From contig CM064870.1 in NCBI GenBank assembly GCA_032719365.1, forward strand, positions 47,028,194 to 47,092,193: DNA of 64,000 nucleotides. Direction: 5' to 3'. The translations under genes and the position numbers were made by a program. Below, in pieces: positions 21,214 to 31,330 of the stretch (positions are counted from its first letter, which is position 1; the number at the start of each line of letters is the position of its first letter). The notes under the pieces are model-generated. The model saw only the letters and a list, made by a program, of their open reading frames with translations, was not told the origin of the DNA and ran no database searches. The stretch comes from Prinsepia uniflora (lineage: Eukaryota; Streptophyta; Magnoliopsida; Rosales; Rosaceae).

Positions 21214-23573
21214 TGACAAGACCCATCCCAATCCTGCCGGGATTATAGCGGGATGTTCCATGCTCTCGTCTAACACGAAATGTCAGACAAGGGATAATTC
21301 AAAACCTCAGCCCATGCAGGGCTTCCAGAGCGCGCCAGGATCGGTGGAGGAATTTGATGTCTCGGTCTCTACTACAGCCCGTATACGTGATCAACCTGAA
21401 GGGCATTAAAACCATTAAAAGTTGTGAGTGGACGAAAATCAATAGTTTAAGAAAACACATTTCATAAGAAGACATTTATCCCCTTCACTAAAAAGATGGC
21501 ATGCATTCAAAAACCATTTACTTAAATCAATCATTAGGGCCTTAGCCCAAAACCGTAAATCCAAACATATGTGGGAACTCAGCCCAAAACCATAGATACA
21601 AATCCGTAAGCACAGAAGTACCATTTCATAAATCCAATAAATCATGTGCATCAAATACCATATAACCAAGCCTCGACATCCCTGATGCTTGACATCCTCG
21701 ATGTCATAATCAGTACTGTCACGGTTTCCAAAGGTACACATGCTACTCGGGGTCTTAAGTCCCAAGTCTCCCCAGGGTCCACCCAGGTCGATTTCTGCAG
21801 ATCAATGACCCTCATTGGGGGTTATAATCCATAATGCCTTCCTGAGAGTGAGGTACCCCACGGGGGCGACTCCTCTCAGTTAGTGCTCCATGACTACTCT
21901 AGGGTCCACCTAGGCCAACGACCCTCCCTGGAGGAGACAATCTATAGATGAAATGATGGTATATGGAAAACATTTCCCAATCATCTCAAAACCTTTCAAA
22001 CCTTTCAAAGGATCCATGCCCGGTTTCCCATAAAACCATCATGAATCCAGAAATCCACTTTTTCCAAATCCAAATCCATTTACGGCCTCCGAACCTGAAA
22101 TCATATTTATAAACCACAATGGGACTCATGCCTGATATCATAAACCACTTGGGCCTCAAGCCCGATCATGTAAACCAACTGGGGCCTCGACCTGATGCCT
22201 TATTAAATTAAATGGACTCGAAGTCCGATAGTTTGTAATTCAAATGGGTTTCAAGTCCGATTCCATATTTCCAAATCCAAAATCAGTTCATCAAACCATT
22301 ATTGATATACTAGCACGTATAAATACAGTATAAAACCGTAAACCTAGAAATACGTGCAAATATGTAAATCACCAATACCAAAATCATATTCGTAGAAATC
22401 ATTTATATATATAACATATAAAATATTTATGCATGCATCACAGTTTAGAAATTAATATCCACTCACAGACCGTCCTAGCTGCCGCCTCGATATGCGTGTC
22501 ATAAGCTTCCTCGGGCTAAATCACCGTCCTTGGAATATCCAAACCTGTCCAAATCATAATAGAGGGTTACTAAATACTTCTATAACCTCTCATTAAAGCC
22601 CCCTAATTTTCTGGGATTTTTAACATATTTTAAACTCGGTCCTAAATCTTCGGACATTCCGAACTATATCGAAACAATGTCTGATCGACTCGAAACCTGT
22701 CCCAAAATATTCGTTACATCGTATAGAATAAATTACATATTAAAAACTTCCCCAAATTCTTCCCCACGCGCCGTCTAAAGGCCCTGTGCGTGGGATTCAC
22801 GTACCGGTGAGCATGGTCGTCTTCTTCCTCGCGTGACCGGTCCAGACCCGTCCACTGGTTCGCCCTGTCCAACTGAACCGGCATGACCGGTCCAAGCCTA
22901 TATCTTCCCATTTTTTCATCCTTTTTCTTCTTTCTTTCAAAACATCCAAATCCCAAAATACAAAATTTGAAATGTAAAAGGTTACGGGTTTACCTTTTCC
23001 GTGAACTTCATCGCCGCCTACGGTGGTCCTGTGGCCCGCCATCGTCTCTCTCAGTCCATCCCTCCCCTCAGCCACTCACTTGGCCTCACACAGAATCAAA
23101 GGGGATAGGGTAATAGTTTTTGGGGTTCATCGAGTTTGGTTGGATGAAACAGATAAAGGCAAGGGGATATGCATGTATCTGTGTTAGGTGAGCAATGGAT
23201 GGGTGACACTTGTCACTCTTCCATTGGGCCTGATACAAATATCTGGACCCACTTAATGACTAAAGTTCATCCGTCTCGTAAAATGTGCAATAGTGCCTAA
23301 AACTTTTCGTGAATCATAACTTTCCCGTCAAATGTCGGATTTCGACGTGCCGCTTGTCTACGAACTCGTAACGTCCCGATCTACATCTTGTCACAATTAT
23401 TGGTCCTCGTGCATCAGACCTCCTGGGTCAAAAATTAACTTTTTTTCCTCGTTCAGAGGCAAAATTGTAATTTCACCCTGAACGTCTGATAATCCTCATC
23501 TAATCCCCGATTAGCCATTCTAAATCCATAATTAATTAATATTTAATCCTGATATTCGGGACGGGTCGTTACA
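21214..23573 (-). mobile_element. Element C, 5' LTR (2360 bp)
   Basis: Homologous to 15268-17980 throughout, but shortened by a ~350-bp deletion near 22940, where the text jumps from a 'ttcttctttcttt' stretch to 'ccaaatcccaaaat'. Outer end GGGTCGTTACA at 23573 is followed by the duplication TCCTC. Differences from the other LTR are frequent (for example hairpin stem GGCATC here reads GACATC), so C is clearly older than A. Confidence 0.92.
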
Positions 23574-23578
23574 TCCTC
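23574..23578. repeat. Target-site duplication of element C (right)
   Basis: TCCTC, an exact copy of 15263-15267. Confirms C as a complete insertion of 8306 bp. Confidence 0.9.
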
Positions 23579-23844
23579 ACTTTATACTGCTCTGCTTAGT
23601 GTATCACCAGTCCCCCAAGTCCTCGGTCAAGGTAGGATGCGGATGAGAAGAGGCCATGTGTTGTGTTGTATGTCTAAGTGGATTGATGTTGTAGTGATTG
23701 CGCTCTGGTAGCCCCCCGGTGAGTATGACTCCATATATGAATCTGACTGCTTGTGAGTGATTCTTTGATGTACATTTCTGTCATTCAGCATGTGAGCTAG
23801 GTGTAGCGTTGAAAGTAGGCTCGATAGATGAACGACTTGGTATG

Positions 23845-24285
23845 TGTTAAGCTGATGTGGGTGCTCGGTAATGTGTCGAGCAGCTCGGTATGTGTTGAGC
23901 CAATGTAGGTGCTCGGTAGTGTATCGAGCAGCTCGGTAATGTGTCGGGCAGCTCGGTAATATGTCGAGCGTATGTGGGTGCTCCGTAATGTATTGAGTAT
24001 CTCGGTAATGTGTCAAGCGTACGTGGGTGCTCTGTAATGTGTTGAGTAGCTCGGTAATGCGTCGAGCGTACATGGGTGCTCGATAATGTGTTGAGCAGCT
24101 CGGTAATGTGTCGAGCGTATGTGGGTGTTCGGTAATATGTTGAGCACCTTAGTAATGTGTCGAGTGTATGTTGGTACTCGGTAATGTGTTGAGCAGCTCG
24201 GTAATGTGTCGAGCGTATGTGGGTGCTCGGTAATGTGTTGAGCAACTTGGTAATATGTCGAGTGTATGTGGGTGTTCATGTATGC
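23845..24285. repeat. Minisatellite 1 in element E (unit about 50 bp)
   Basis: Degenerate tandem copies of 'gctcggtaatgtgtcgagc' alternating with 'gtatgtgggt' and 'gtgttgagcag' segments. Most units contain GCTCG...CGAGC, a 5-bp inverted repeat around a 9-nt loop. The minus-strand frames of 130-186 codons here (T/H/R/Y-rich) are translations of the repeat, not genes. Confidence 0.85.
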
Positions 24286-24560
24286 TTGACATGGATGAGT
24301 GTTATGTACGACATCATGCACGAGGGTACGTATGTTTGACATGTATGTCAGTATGCACGAGGGCATGTATGTGTGACATATATGAGTGACATGGATGTCA
24401 GTATGCACGGGGACATGTATGTGTGAATGGGTGACATGTATGAGTGGCATGTATGTCGGTATGCACGAGGGCATGTACGTGTGAATGGGTGACATGTATG
24501 AGTGGCATGTATGTCTGTATGCACGAAGGCATGTATGTGTGACATGTATGCGTACGTCAG
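24286..24560. repeat. Minisatellite 2 in element E (unit about 60 bp)
   Basis: About four imperfect copies of a unit holding 'cacgagggcatgtatgtgtga' and 'gacatgtatgagtg'. Distinct from the adjoining repeat but also ATGT-rich. It produces a spurious minus-strand frame rich in MSPIHTY-like repeats. Confidence 0.8.
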
Positions 24561-25319
24561 TAATGATGGTCAAAAAGGGTTTCTGATTGGAAGTGATACT
24601 TGGTTGTATTCAGGTGTATCAAGATGCATAGCTCGGTGCAAGCAAATAAATGTGGGAGGTAGACCCATGCACAAGTGGATGCTGAGAGAATCCACCGGTC
24701 GGGCATCGAGTAGGTTAAAGAAGAAGTTCACATAGGGGGCACGCTGACTGACCGGGTGCAGTGGTTATGTCGATCAATAATTGAGCCATTCGACAATTCT
24801 TGAGAATAAGATTGAATTTCCTGATCTGTAAGTTCATAGGATGCAAAATATATTTGCGTTACACAAATAAAGGGAAGTAATTGTGTAAATAGTGACATAA
24901 TAAGCATGTTTAACTGTGATTTAAGCAGCCTAGTATAAATAGCCTAGTAGTAATTGATATGATAATATTAGGGATGATCCATATTCAATAGGCCCAAAAA
25001 TAATAAGTGTGTGAGGACTATATATATGGCTTAGTAAAGTGGGTCAACATGATCCATATTTAAAAGGCCTAAAAATAATAAGTGTGTGGGGACTATATAA
25101 TATGTGGCTCAGGGTAAACAATGGGCTATAGAGTAAAAAAGGCTCCAAATGTTTTGCCAAACTTTGTAGTCCAGTTATAATACGCATGGAACTTGGTCCA
25201 TTTTTTTAACCCAATGATTTGCATGGGTAAAATTCTAACCCACTTAATAGGATAGACTGATGGAAGAAATGAAAATAAGAATTAAAAAAAACTTATCTTC
25301 ATATTCAGTTCAGTTGACA
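24561..25319. other. Element E interior, unassigned AT-rich part
   Basis: No gene seen. Two copies of the phrase 'taaaaataataagtgtgtg' (about 24998 and 25068) with 'gatccatat' before each form a short ~70-bp direct duplication. Confidence 0.4.
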
Positions 25320-25625
25320 GCAAAAGTATACGGCATAGAAGTAGCGGCGCCTGATTTTAGCCGATTGAGATGGCCATACTACAATCGTTCATGGAGCATA
25401 ACCTTTTGATGCTAGTGGGAGACACGTCCGATGCCTTCAAGTCGGTAGGAATTGGCTCCGTATCTCGGGTCCAACGGGCTTGGAATCTCGGGTTGGTTTG
25501 AGACTGCCGCAACGACTTCGCATCGTTGGGACGTGGGTTTCGACAGGCCAGGCCGAGCAAGACGTGATGGGAAAATTCTATCGACGTTGACCGAAAAAAC
25601 GTAGAAATGGTGAAGGCATGGCAAT
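25320..25625 (-). other. GC-richer cargo segment in element E
   Basis: A ~300-bp block of higher GC than its surroundings, open on the minus strand in two overlapping frames of about 70 codons. Element D has a different GC-rich block in the equivalent place. It may be a captured host gene fragment, but I recognise no protein family. Confidence 0.35.
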
Positions 25626-25837
25626 GATGATTAAGTCAACTTGGGGGCTTGTGAATTTGTTGGTCTGCTCCTAAATGTTTGTTTTAGCCTTTCTTGATGT
25701 TGCAGATGGTGGTGTGGTCGTCGATTGAAAAGCGGCTGAGGTGTTTTGCTCAGCGGCGGCGTCAAATAATGGCGCTGGGTAAGGAGAACTTGACTCTGCC
25801 TTTTTCTTCTCTCTCTAGAGGCTAGATGCAGCCCAAA

Positions 25838-25862
25838 ATGATATATATATATATATATATTT
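25838..25862. repeat. (AT)n microsatellite
   Basis: About ten AT dinucleotides in the interior of element E. A T15 run follows at about 26056-26070. Confidence 0.9.
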
Positions 25863-26143
25863 GGCTTCCATGAGAGTGATGTAAGATGGTTTCTACTTTC
25901 TTCATTTTTGATGGCTGACCAATAAAGCCAACAAAAGAAAAAAACGATGCCAAACTTCTGTATTGATAAAGAAAAACATATGACATTGAATCAATCTGGG
26001 TTATCGTTTGGTAAACAATATTTTTTGGGTATTTTGGCAGAGAGTTAATCTGATTTTTTTTTTTTTTTTTGTGTTTTGGGTGGCTATGTTGTTTTAGCAA
26101 GTAACAAAATTGAAAAGAGAACCGACATAACTTTTTGTATCGA

Positions 26144-26161
26144 TTCCCACAGACGGCGTCA
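26144..26161 (-). other. Primer-binding site of element E
   Basis: On the minus strand it reads TGACGCCGTCTGTGGGAA, three bases inside the LTR end. It differs by one base from that of D. The TGGCGCCGTCTGTGGGAA form is familiar next to plant Tat-type LTRs; I am not certain which tRNA it pairs with. Confidence 0.65.
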
Positions 26162-26164
26162 AAC

Positions 26165-26539
26165 TGTTGATGTAAAAATTGTACCAATGAGACTGTAAAG
26201 ACACGCATGCACACCAAGACACAAGAAGTATGTGGTTCACTCAAATAGGGTTACGTGCACGGTGTTGCCTCACTCTCATTAATATAACCATGATGTGTTT
26301 GATATAATACAAGTGGCTTAGCCTTTTAGAGGGAGAAAGTAGATGTAGAGAGAAGGGAGAGAGAGTCGCCTTAATGAGGGAGGAGGCTCCATATTTATAG
26401 GAAAATATCTAGGTTAGGTCATAGTAGTGATGGGCTTCTATGGGCCTTGTGTGATTTTTGAGGTCTTCTAATGGGCTTATTCCGTGATCCAGTATAGTAT
26501 TTTGATAAACATGTTGTTTGGTTAGATGTCACGACAACA
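26165..26539 (-). mobile_element. Element E, 5' LTR (375 bp)
   Basis: On the minus strand it starts TGTTGTCGTGAC and ends CATCAACA, like the LTR of D. It shares with D the transcribed segment 'gtggttcac..aat.gggttacgt'. A purine stretch and 'ccatatttatagg' near 26390 may be promoter sequence. Only this LTR copy is found. Confidence 0.75.
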
Positions 26540-27406
26540 GATGTGAACCCTAATCATTAATACCATCAAGGCTAAAAACAAATCTGTAACTTTTACGAAA
26601 GGAAGAGAGATTGGACATTATGATTTATGGGTGAGACAAGGTATTGAATTCTTCAAGAAAAAGGCAATTCTTTCTTTTTATTTCTGGTGGACCTAGCTAT
26701 ATTTATTCAAGCAATTATGAAGAAACTCGTTGAGAGCAGCGGAGTACTTCGTGGTTAGGGTCAAGTCATACTTCAAATGGGAATTATGCCCATTATTCGA
26801 GTGCGGCGATACCTGATGAGTAATTTACCGAAAAAAGAGATATGGCTCTCCCCCTCATAGTCCAAGGAAAACTCATCCCTTTTGTCATCAAAGTCATTGA
26901 TATTTTTGGAAAATGCTTAGGCTTCTTAATTATATGCTGAGCCTTTTTTATTTTTATTTTTCGTTTAAAAGCTTGCAGTTTCATGCATGTAACAAAAGGG
27001 CTAAACTTTAGATTTAATTTGGCTTCATCAATATGCGAGTCAAACTATGATTTGTGTGTTAAAATGAATAACAACATAATTGGAAAAGGAGCCAATGTAA
27101 TGTCTCAAAAAGGGGCCTAGGAGAATTTAAGAACGTAACAATGTCCAGAATCCTAAGATATGCGACTTTATATTGTCGAAGTTATATAAAAAATGTAGCC
27201 CCAAGTATCCTAGAAATCACAAGGCAGACATTCAGCAAGTCTACACAACCCTGCATAGGGAGTTTAACAGAAATATAGTAGTGTTGCATGGACTTACTGA
27301 CTTTCTACGAAATGTGGCAATATCACAATACAATCTCGCATATTTTAGAAATAACCGTACTATTACACACTTTCTGAAATTCTCCTAAGTTCGAATTTGG
27401 GGCTTG
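26540..27406. other. AT-rich spacer without recognisable features
   Basis: I see no gene, RNA or element end. A 71-codon plus frame at 27173-27388 has no recognisable similarity and no supporting signals. Confidence 0.4.
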
Positions 27407-27411
27407 ATAGC
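27407..27411. repeat. Target-site duplication of element D (left)
   Basis: ATAGC directly before the LTR start; repeated at 29247-29251 after the second LTR. Confidence 0.9.
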
Positions 27412-27894
27412 TGTTGATGCCAAAAATGACACCAACGAGACCAAGAAGACAACACATGAATATTAAGACACCGATACGTACGTGGTTCACCCGAATCGGG
27501 CTACGTCCACGAGACAAACTTTCCGAGATAGTATTATTGATAATAATAATGTTTACATATTTGTGGCCTTGAGCCATTGAGAGAGTATGTAAAGAGGATG
27601 TCTTCACATGTGTGGGAGGTGGATGAGATTCTTTACAAATGAGGGGGATGCCCACTTTAAATAGGCAAATTTTAGGGTTTCCATTGCATTATGGGCTTCA
27701 TATTGGACTTAGGCTCGGCCTAAGTGCAGGGTGAAATCCCGCACGAACAGTAGTCCCCCAAGTCTTCAGTCAAGATAGTGTCTTGGCTGGGGACTTGAAC
27801 AGTAGACCGAATACGGGCCGAACTAAGTAATTGTTGATTTGGCTCGAACCCAACATGAAGCATCATTCAGTATGAAGTAATACTCAGCAAGAGA

Positions 27895-28135
27895 TTATCC
27901 TCATCGCGAGGTTACTCGGCAAGGGAAGACACTCATCGGAGGCTGCTCTGCTTGAGGTAATCACTCTGTGCGAGGCTGCTTGATGCAAGGTATGCTCGGC
28001 TAGAGGCGACTGTTCTGTGCGAGGATGCTCGGCTAGAAGGCGGTTGTTCCGTGTGAGGCGGCTCGGCTAAAGGCAATCACTCATGGAGGCGGCTCGACCA
28101 GAGATATCATCCATTGCAAAGTAACTAGGCTAGAA
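27895..28135. repeat. Degenerate tandem repeat in element D
   Basis: Imperfect units of about 38 bp around 'ctcggctagaggcga' and 'tgtgcgaggctgct'. Occupies the same relative position as the minisatellites of E, next to the purine tract. Confidence 0.65.
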
Positions 28136-28239
28136 GCACTACTCATCGTGAGTATTAACTCAATGTGAAGTGATCATTCATTGTGAATTACTGAAGAGTA
28201 TATGTGTACAAGCATTAGCAAAATAGATTAATCGATCGT

Positions 28240-28480
28240 GCCGATCGATATTCGAATAATTTGGTCGTTCTGCAGAGATAACAACGGTGGTGGGAAGTTG
28301 CAACGGTGCATGACCAATGGCGACGCCGGAGGGGATTGAGAGCGCAACGGCGAAGACGTCGGCCACCTCCGACGATGAATGGCCAAGGTGGCGCGGCGAT
28401 GCCTTCTACGGAGGCGTGACGACACGGCAACGGTGCAGGTGGTAGAGAAGCTCCTTGGCCCTGCATATCCTCTTCCCCAT
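28240..28480. other. GC-rich cargo block in element D
   Basis: Markedly GC-rich compared with its AT-rich neighbours and open in several frames (60-100 codons on both strands), with A/R/P-rich translations. It is not related by eye to the cargo of E. A captured gene fragment is possible; no family recognised. Confidence 0.35.
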
Positions 28481-29246
28481 CCGCTGGTCCCTCTGCTCCC
28501 TGTTTTTGCTTCTTTTTTTACTTTGGATTTCCAAAATCAAATAAAGATACTTGACTTTTGCCTTCTTCTCATAAGTACTTGTGACCATGATGGAAAGCTA
28601 CTTTCCAACCTTGGTTTGTTTGTTGCAGATAACAAATATGCCAAGCAAAAACGATGGCTTTTGTGCTTTTTTCCTCAATGACCCAACAGAGAGATAAACG
28701 ATGGATGAGGAGTGAGAAATTGTTTTCTTTGTGTTTTGGTTGAGAACAGAGAAGATATTCTTAGGCGTGGACCATAGAGAAGACAAGGGATTTTTTTGGG
28801 TTTGTTGTTAGTGAGCCAATCTAGATTTTTGGACTTGGTGTTCATGAACATTCATGGAGTTTCTACGAGTGAGTGAAGAGAAAAGGATCCGACATGGGTT
28901 TTGGTCGCGATTCCCACAGACGGCGCCAAACTGTTGATGCCAAAAATGACACCAACGAGACCGAGAAGACAATGCATGAATATTAAGACACCGATACATA
29001 CGTGGTTCACCCGAATCGGGCTACGTCCACGGGACAAACTTTCCGAGATAGTATTATTGATAATAATAATGTTTACATATTCGTGGCCTTGAGCCATTGC
29101 GAGAGTATGTAAAGAGGATGTCTTCACATGTGTGGGAGGGTGAGATTCTTTACAAATGAGGGGGATGCCCTCCTTAAATAGGCAAATGTTAGGGTTTCCA
29201 TTGCATTATGGGCTTCATAAGTGCGGGGTGAAATCCCGCACGAACA

Positions 29247-29251
29247 ATAGC
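29247..29251. repeat. Target-site duplication of element D (right)
   Basis: ATAGC, an exact match to 27407-27411. Confidence 0.9.
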
Positions 29252-29390
29252 CGAGTAGCCTTTTTAATTGCTCAAATTTTGTCTATTTTTCTATCAATAA
29301 TGATTTAGTTTAATAATACTGATAAATAAAATATTTCAAATTTAGTAAATACTTAATAAGTAGCCTTTAATATGAAAACAAGAGAAAACC

Positions 29391-30565
29391 CTAGTCATCA
29401 GTGAGGAAATTGTTCCAAGGGGGTCAACATGTGAAGAGTTTTTAAACTTATTACCCAAAAATAATACTTCCATTTTTTTTAAAAAAAAGATTAGCCAAAA
29501 TCAATTCCAATTCACTTTGTTTTGAATTTGAGCTATTAGAATGATTTGAAATAGGATCTAAGCACTTTCTCTTAAAATATCGTTCAATAACTATAAAATT
29601 AATACAAAATATCATAATTATATTAGGAATAGTTGTTCATTAAAAGAACTCATAGTCATACTAACAAATAAAAAACTCTTTATAGGCCATAGTCATAAAC
29701 ATACTAATCAATATTGACCTTATAAGATATATCAACTAACAAAATATACTAATCATAAATTTATATATCATATCAATCATCAAATAATCTAAGCATAATT
29801 CATATCAATTGAAACAAAATCAAATTTAATTAAAAAAACTCAAGTAAATTGTTCAAACAAAAATTCATAAAAATAATTTCATAAGTAAATTCAAAACAAA
29901 AGCTTATATGAATTATTCATGGCACTAGTTCAAAAAATTTCTAAAAAGTTAATGCAAAGAACCAAGAATTAAAAAAAAATTAAAATTTTGAATTGAAACT
30001 TACATGAAATTGTAACTGTCAAAAAATAGAGTGTGGAATTTAGATACTCTTGTTGGCTATTTTACATGTTAAGTGATAGTAGAATTACTAAATAATTGGA
30101 CAATCAAATATGAAATTGGAATTTAATTAGAGTCCTAAATTCCAAAAACTAAGAAATTAAAGGTATTAAATATGAAATTGAAATTTAATTAAAGGCCTTT
30201 GCAGAAGAGAGAGAGTGCGTGGATTTTTTTAATGAACTTATTGAAGGCAAACTGCAAAGGAGTAGAGAGGAGAGAGCGTGAGTTTTCATTAATAAACATA
30301 TCCCAAAACGATGTCGTCTTAGGTACGTTTTTTTAAATTAAAAATTAATCGAAACGACGCCGTTTTGGTAAGTTTTTATTGAAAAAAAAGGCATAACCAC
30401 AATTCTTCCTTCTCCTTCTGCAGCTGCACTTCAAACCCAGAAAAAAAAAAGACATCCAGATTTCACAGGTAAGGGTCAAGATACAGCTAGTAAGAGAGGA
30501 ATTGAGAGGTTGAAGGGGTCAATTGACCCCTCTTGCCCCTTAATAGATCCGTCACTGCTAGCCAT
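29391..30565. mobile_element. Non-autonomous hAT-like DNA transposon with 8-bp duplications
   Basis: The element proper is 29399-30557. Left end CAGTGAGGAAATTG...AAGGGGGTCAA; right end, inverted, CAGTGACGGATCTATTAAGG...GGGGTCAA. The CAGTG(A/G)CGGA-type terminus is typical of plant hAT elements (known). Flanks are CTAGTCAT (29391-29398) and CTAGCCAT (30558-30565), a direct 8-bp duplication with one change, as expected for hAT. The ~1.16-kb AT-rich interior encodes no transposase. Near the right it holds AAACGACGCCGTTTTG (about 30352-30367) and a related AAAACGATGTCGTC (about 30305). Confidence 0.75.
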
Positions 30566-30774
30566 CCTCTCTCAAATTTTTTATTTATATTTTTACTAAT
30601 TTGCTTCACGTTCATGGGAGTTTCTTCCTATTAGAGATGTAATGAATAAATTGAAAAATCTAATTGGTCTTGGGTGGAGTACAACGAAGTTTGTTCGTCT
30701 TCAAGCTTCATTTTCTTGTTCTATTATCATGGTGTCTGTTCGTACCTAATTGGGTCAGTTTGGTTAAAGGCCAA
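30566..30774. other. AT-rich spacer, nothing recognised
   Basis: No gene or element end seen. Confidence 0.4.
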
Positions 30775-31330
30775 GCAATCCCACCAAAGACAACCCCAAA
30801 CCCTCAACTAGACTAAAATGTCTGAAATAGGGTCAAGCCCGATACAACATCAATAATAACCAACCCGAGCACATCTGATTGACCTGTCTCTTACTTAACT
30901 GGCACCTGCCTAAGCCAGACACAACGTCCCGACCGTCTAAACCTTAAGCTCCACGTATACCTCCCATCTGGTTGACCTGCCTCTTGCTTGGTTGACCACG
31001 CCAAAAATTTGGCTCAGAACCATATGATAGCTCGTCTCAGCTCCAAGAATAATGACATTTATCCCACATCGAGCTATTCCACCAACAACATCCAATGTAC
31101 TATAAATATAAGGATATCTCTCCTCCAAAAGGTAATGATAATCTTTCTCATGCTCTGCCTAAATTATTATCGTATGATCCACACTTAATCTTACTTACGC
31201 ATCAAAGACTATTCAGTCGGCACCACATCGGTGATCCTTTGCTCTCACCTTCTCCTCGGAGGTCCTATCATCTCTAGAAGAGCAATCGAGGGAGCTCAGT
31301 TAGGTAAATCTAAGTTGTTCCATTTATTGC
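30775..31330 (+). mobile_element. Possible LTR fragment, Tat-like
   Basis: Here the base composition becomes C-rich. A CTATAAATATAAGG sequence (31094-31107) is followed by 'cttacttacgcatc' and 'caccacatcggtgatcc', an order that recalls the TATA and downstream part of plant Tat-type Gypsy LTRs. No LTR ends, primer-binding site or duplication were found, so this is tentative. Short frames in it are not convincing genes. Confidence 0.35.
31094..31107 (+). promoter_or_regulatory. Candidate TATA box in the LTR-like fragment
   Basis: CTATAAATATAAGG in a C-rich context; typical shape of a plant LTR promoter, but no transcription evidence. Confidence 0.35.

Larger units (their letters stand above)
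23579..26539 (-). mobile_element. Element E, D-like LTR element lacking its 3' LTR
   Basis: Its order matches element D read on the minus strand: LTR (26165-26539), primer-binding site (26144-26161), unique cargo, tandem repeats, then a purine tract (23608-23620, minus-strand ACTTGGGGGACTGG). The 3' LTR expected left of the tract is absent; only 29 bp plus the 74-bp spacer left of C remain before LTR B. No transposition proteins were seen. It is probably a short non-autonomous element of the group whose primer-binding site reads TGGCGCCGTCTG. Confidence 0.6.
27412..29246 (-). mobile_element. Element D, complete short non-autonomous LTR element
   Basis: A 1835-bp element with LTRs 27412-27749 (338 bp) and 28932-29246 (315 bp), about 95% identical apart from a 20-bp gap near 29215, and flanked by ATAGC duplications. 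On the minus strand the LTR reads TGTTCGTGCGGG...CATCAACA, the primer-binding site is TGGCGCCGTCTGTGGGAA (28911-28928) and the polypurine tract is ACTTGGGGGACTAC (27750-27763). The 1.18-kb interior lacks gag and pol. It carries a degenerate ~38-bp tandem repeat (27895-28135; 'gaggctgctcggctagagg') and a GC-rich block (28240-28480). Size and content suggest a TRIM/small LARD type derivative that carries cargo. Confidence 0.9.

Noticed and set aside
24013..24573. 186-codon minus-strand reading frame
   Set aside because: It is a translation of two minisatellites (repeated H/T/Y/P-rich units), with no start context or family similarity.
26540..27406. Possible continuation of element E or a gene
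   Set aside because: No LTR end, target duplication or coding signal could be read; left as unassigned spacer.
28379..28681. 100-codon frame in the GC-rich block of element D as a host gene
   Set aside because: No recognisable domain, competing frames on both strands, and location inside a complete LTR element with target duplications.
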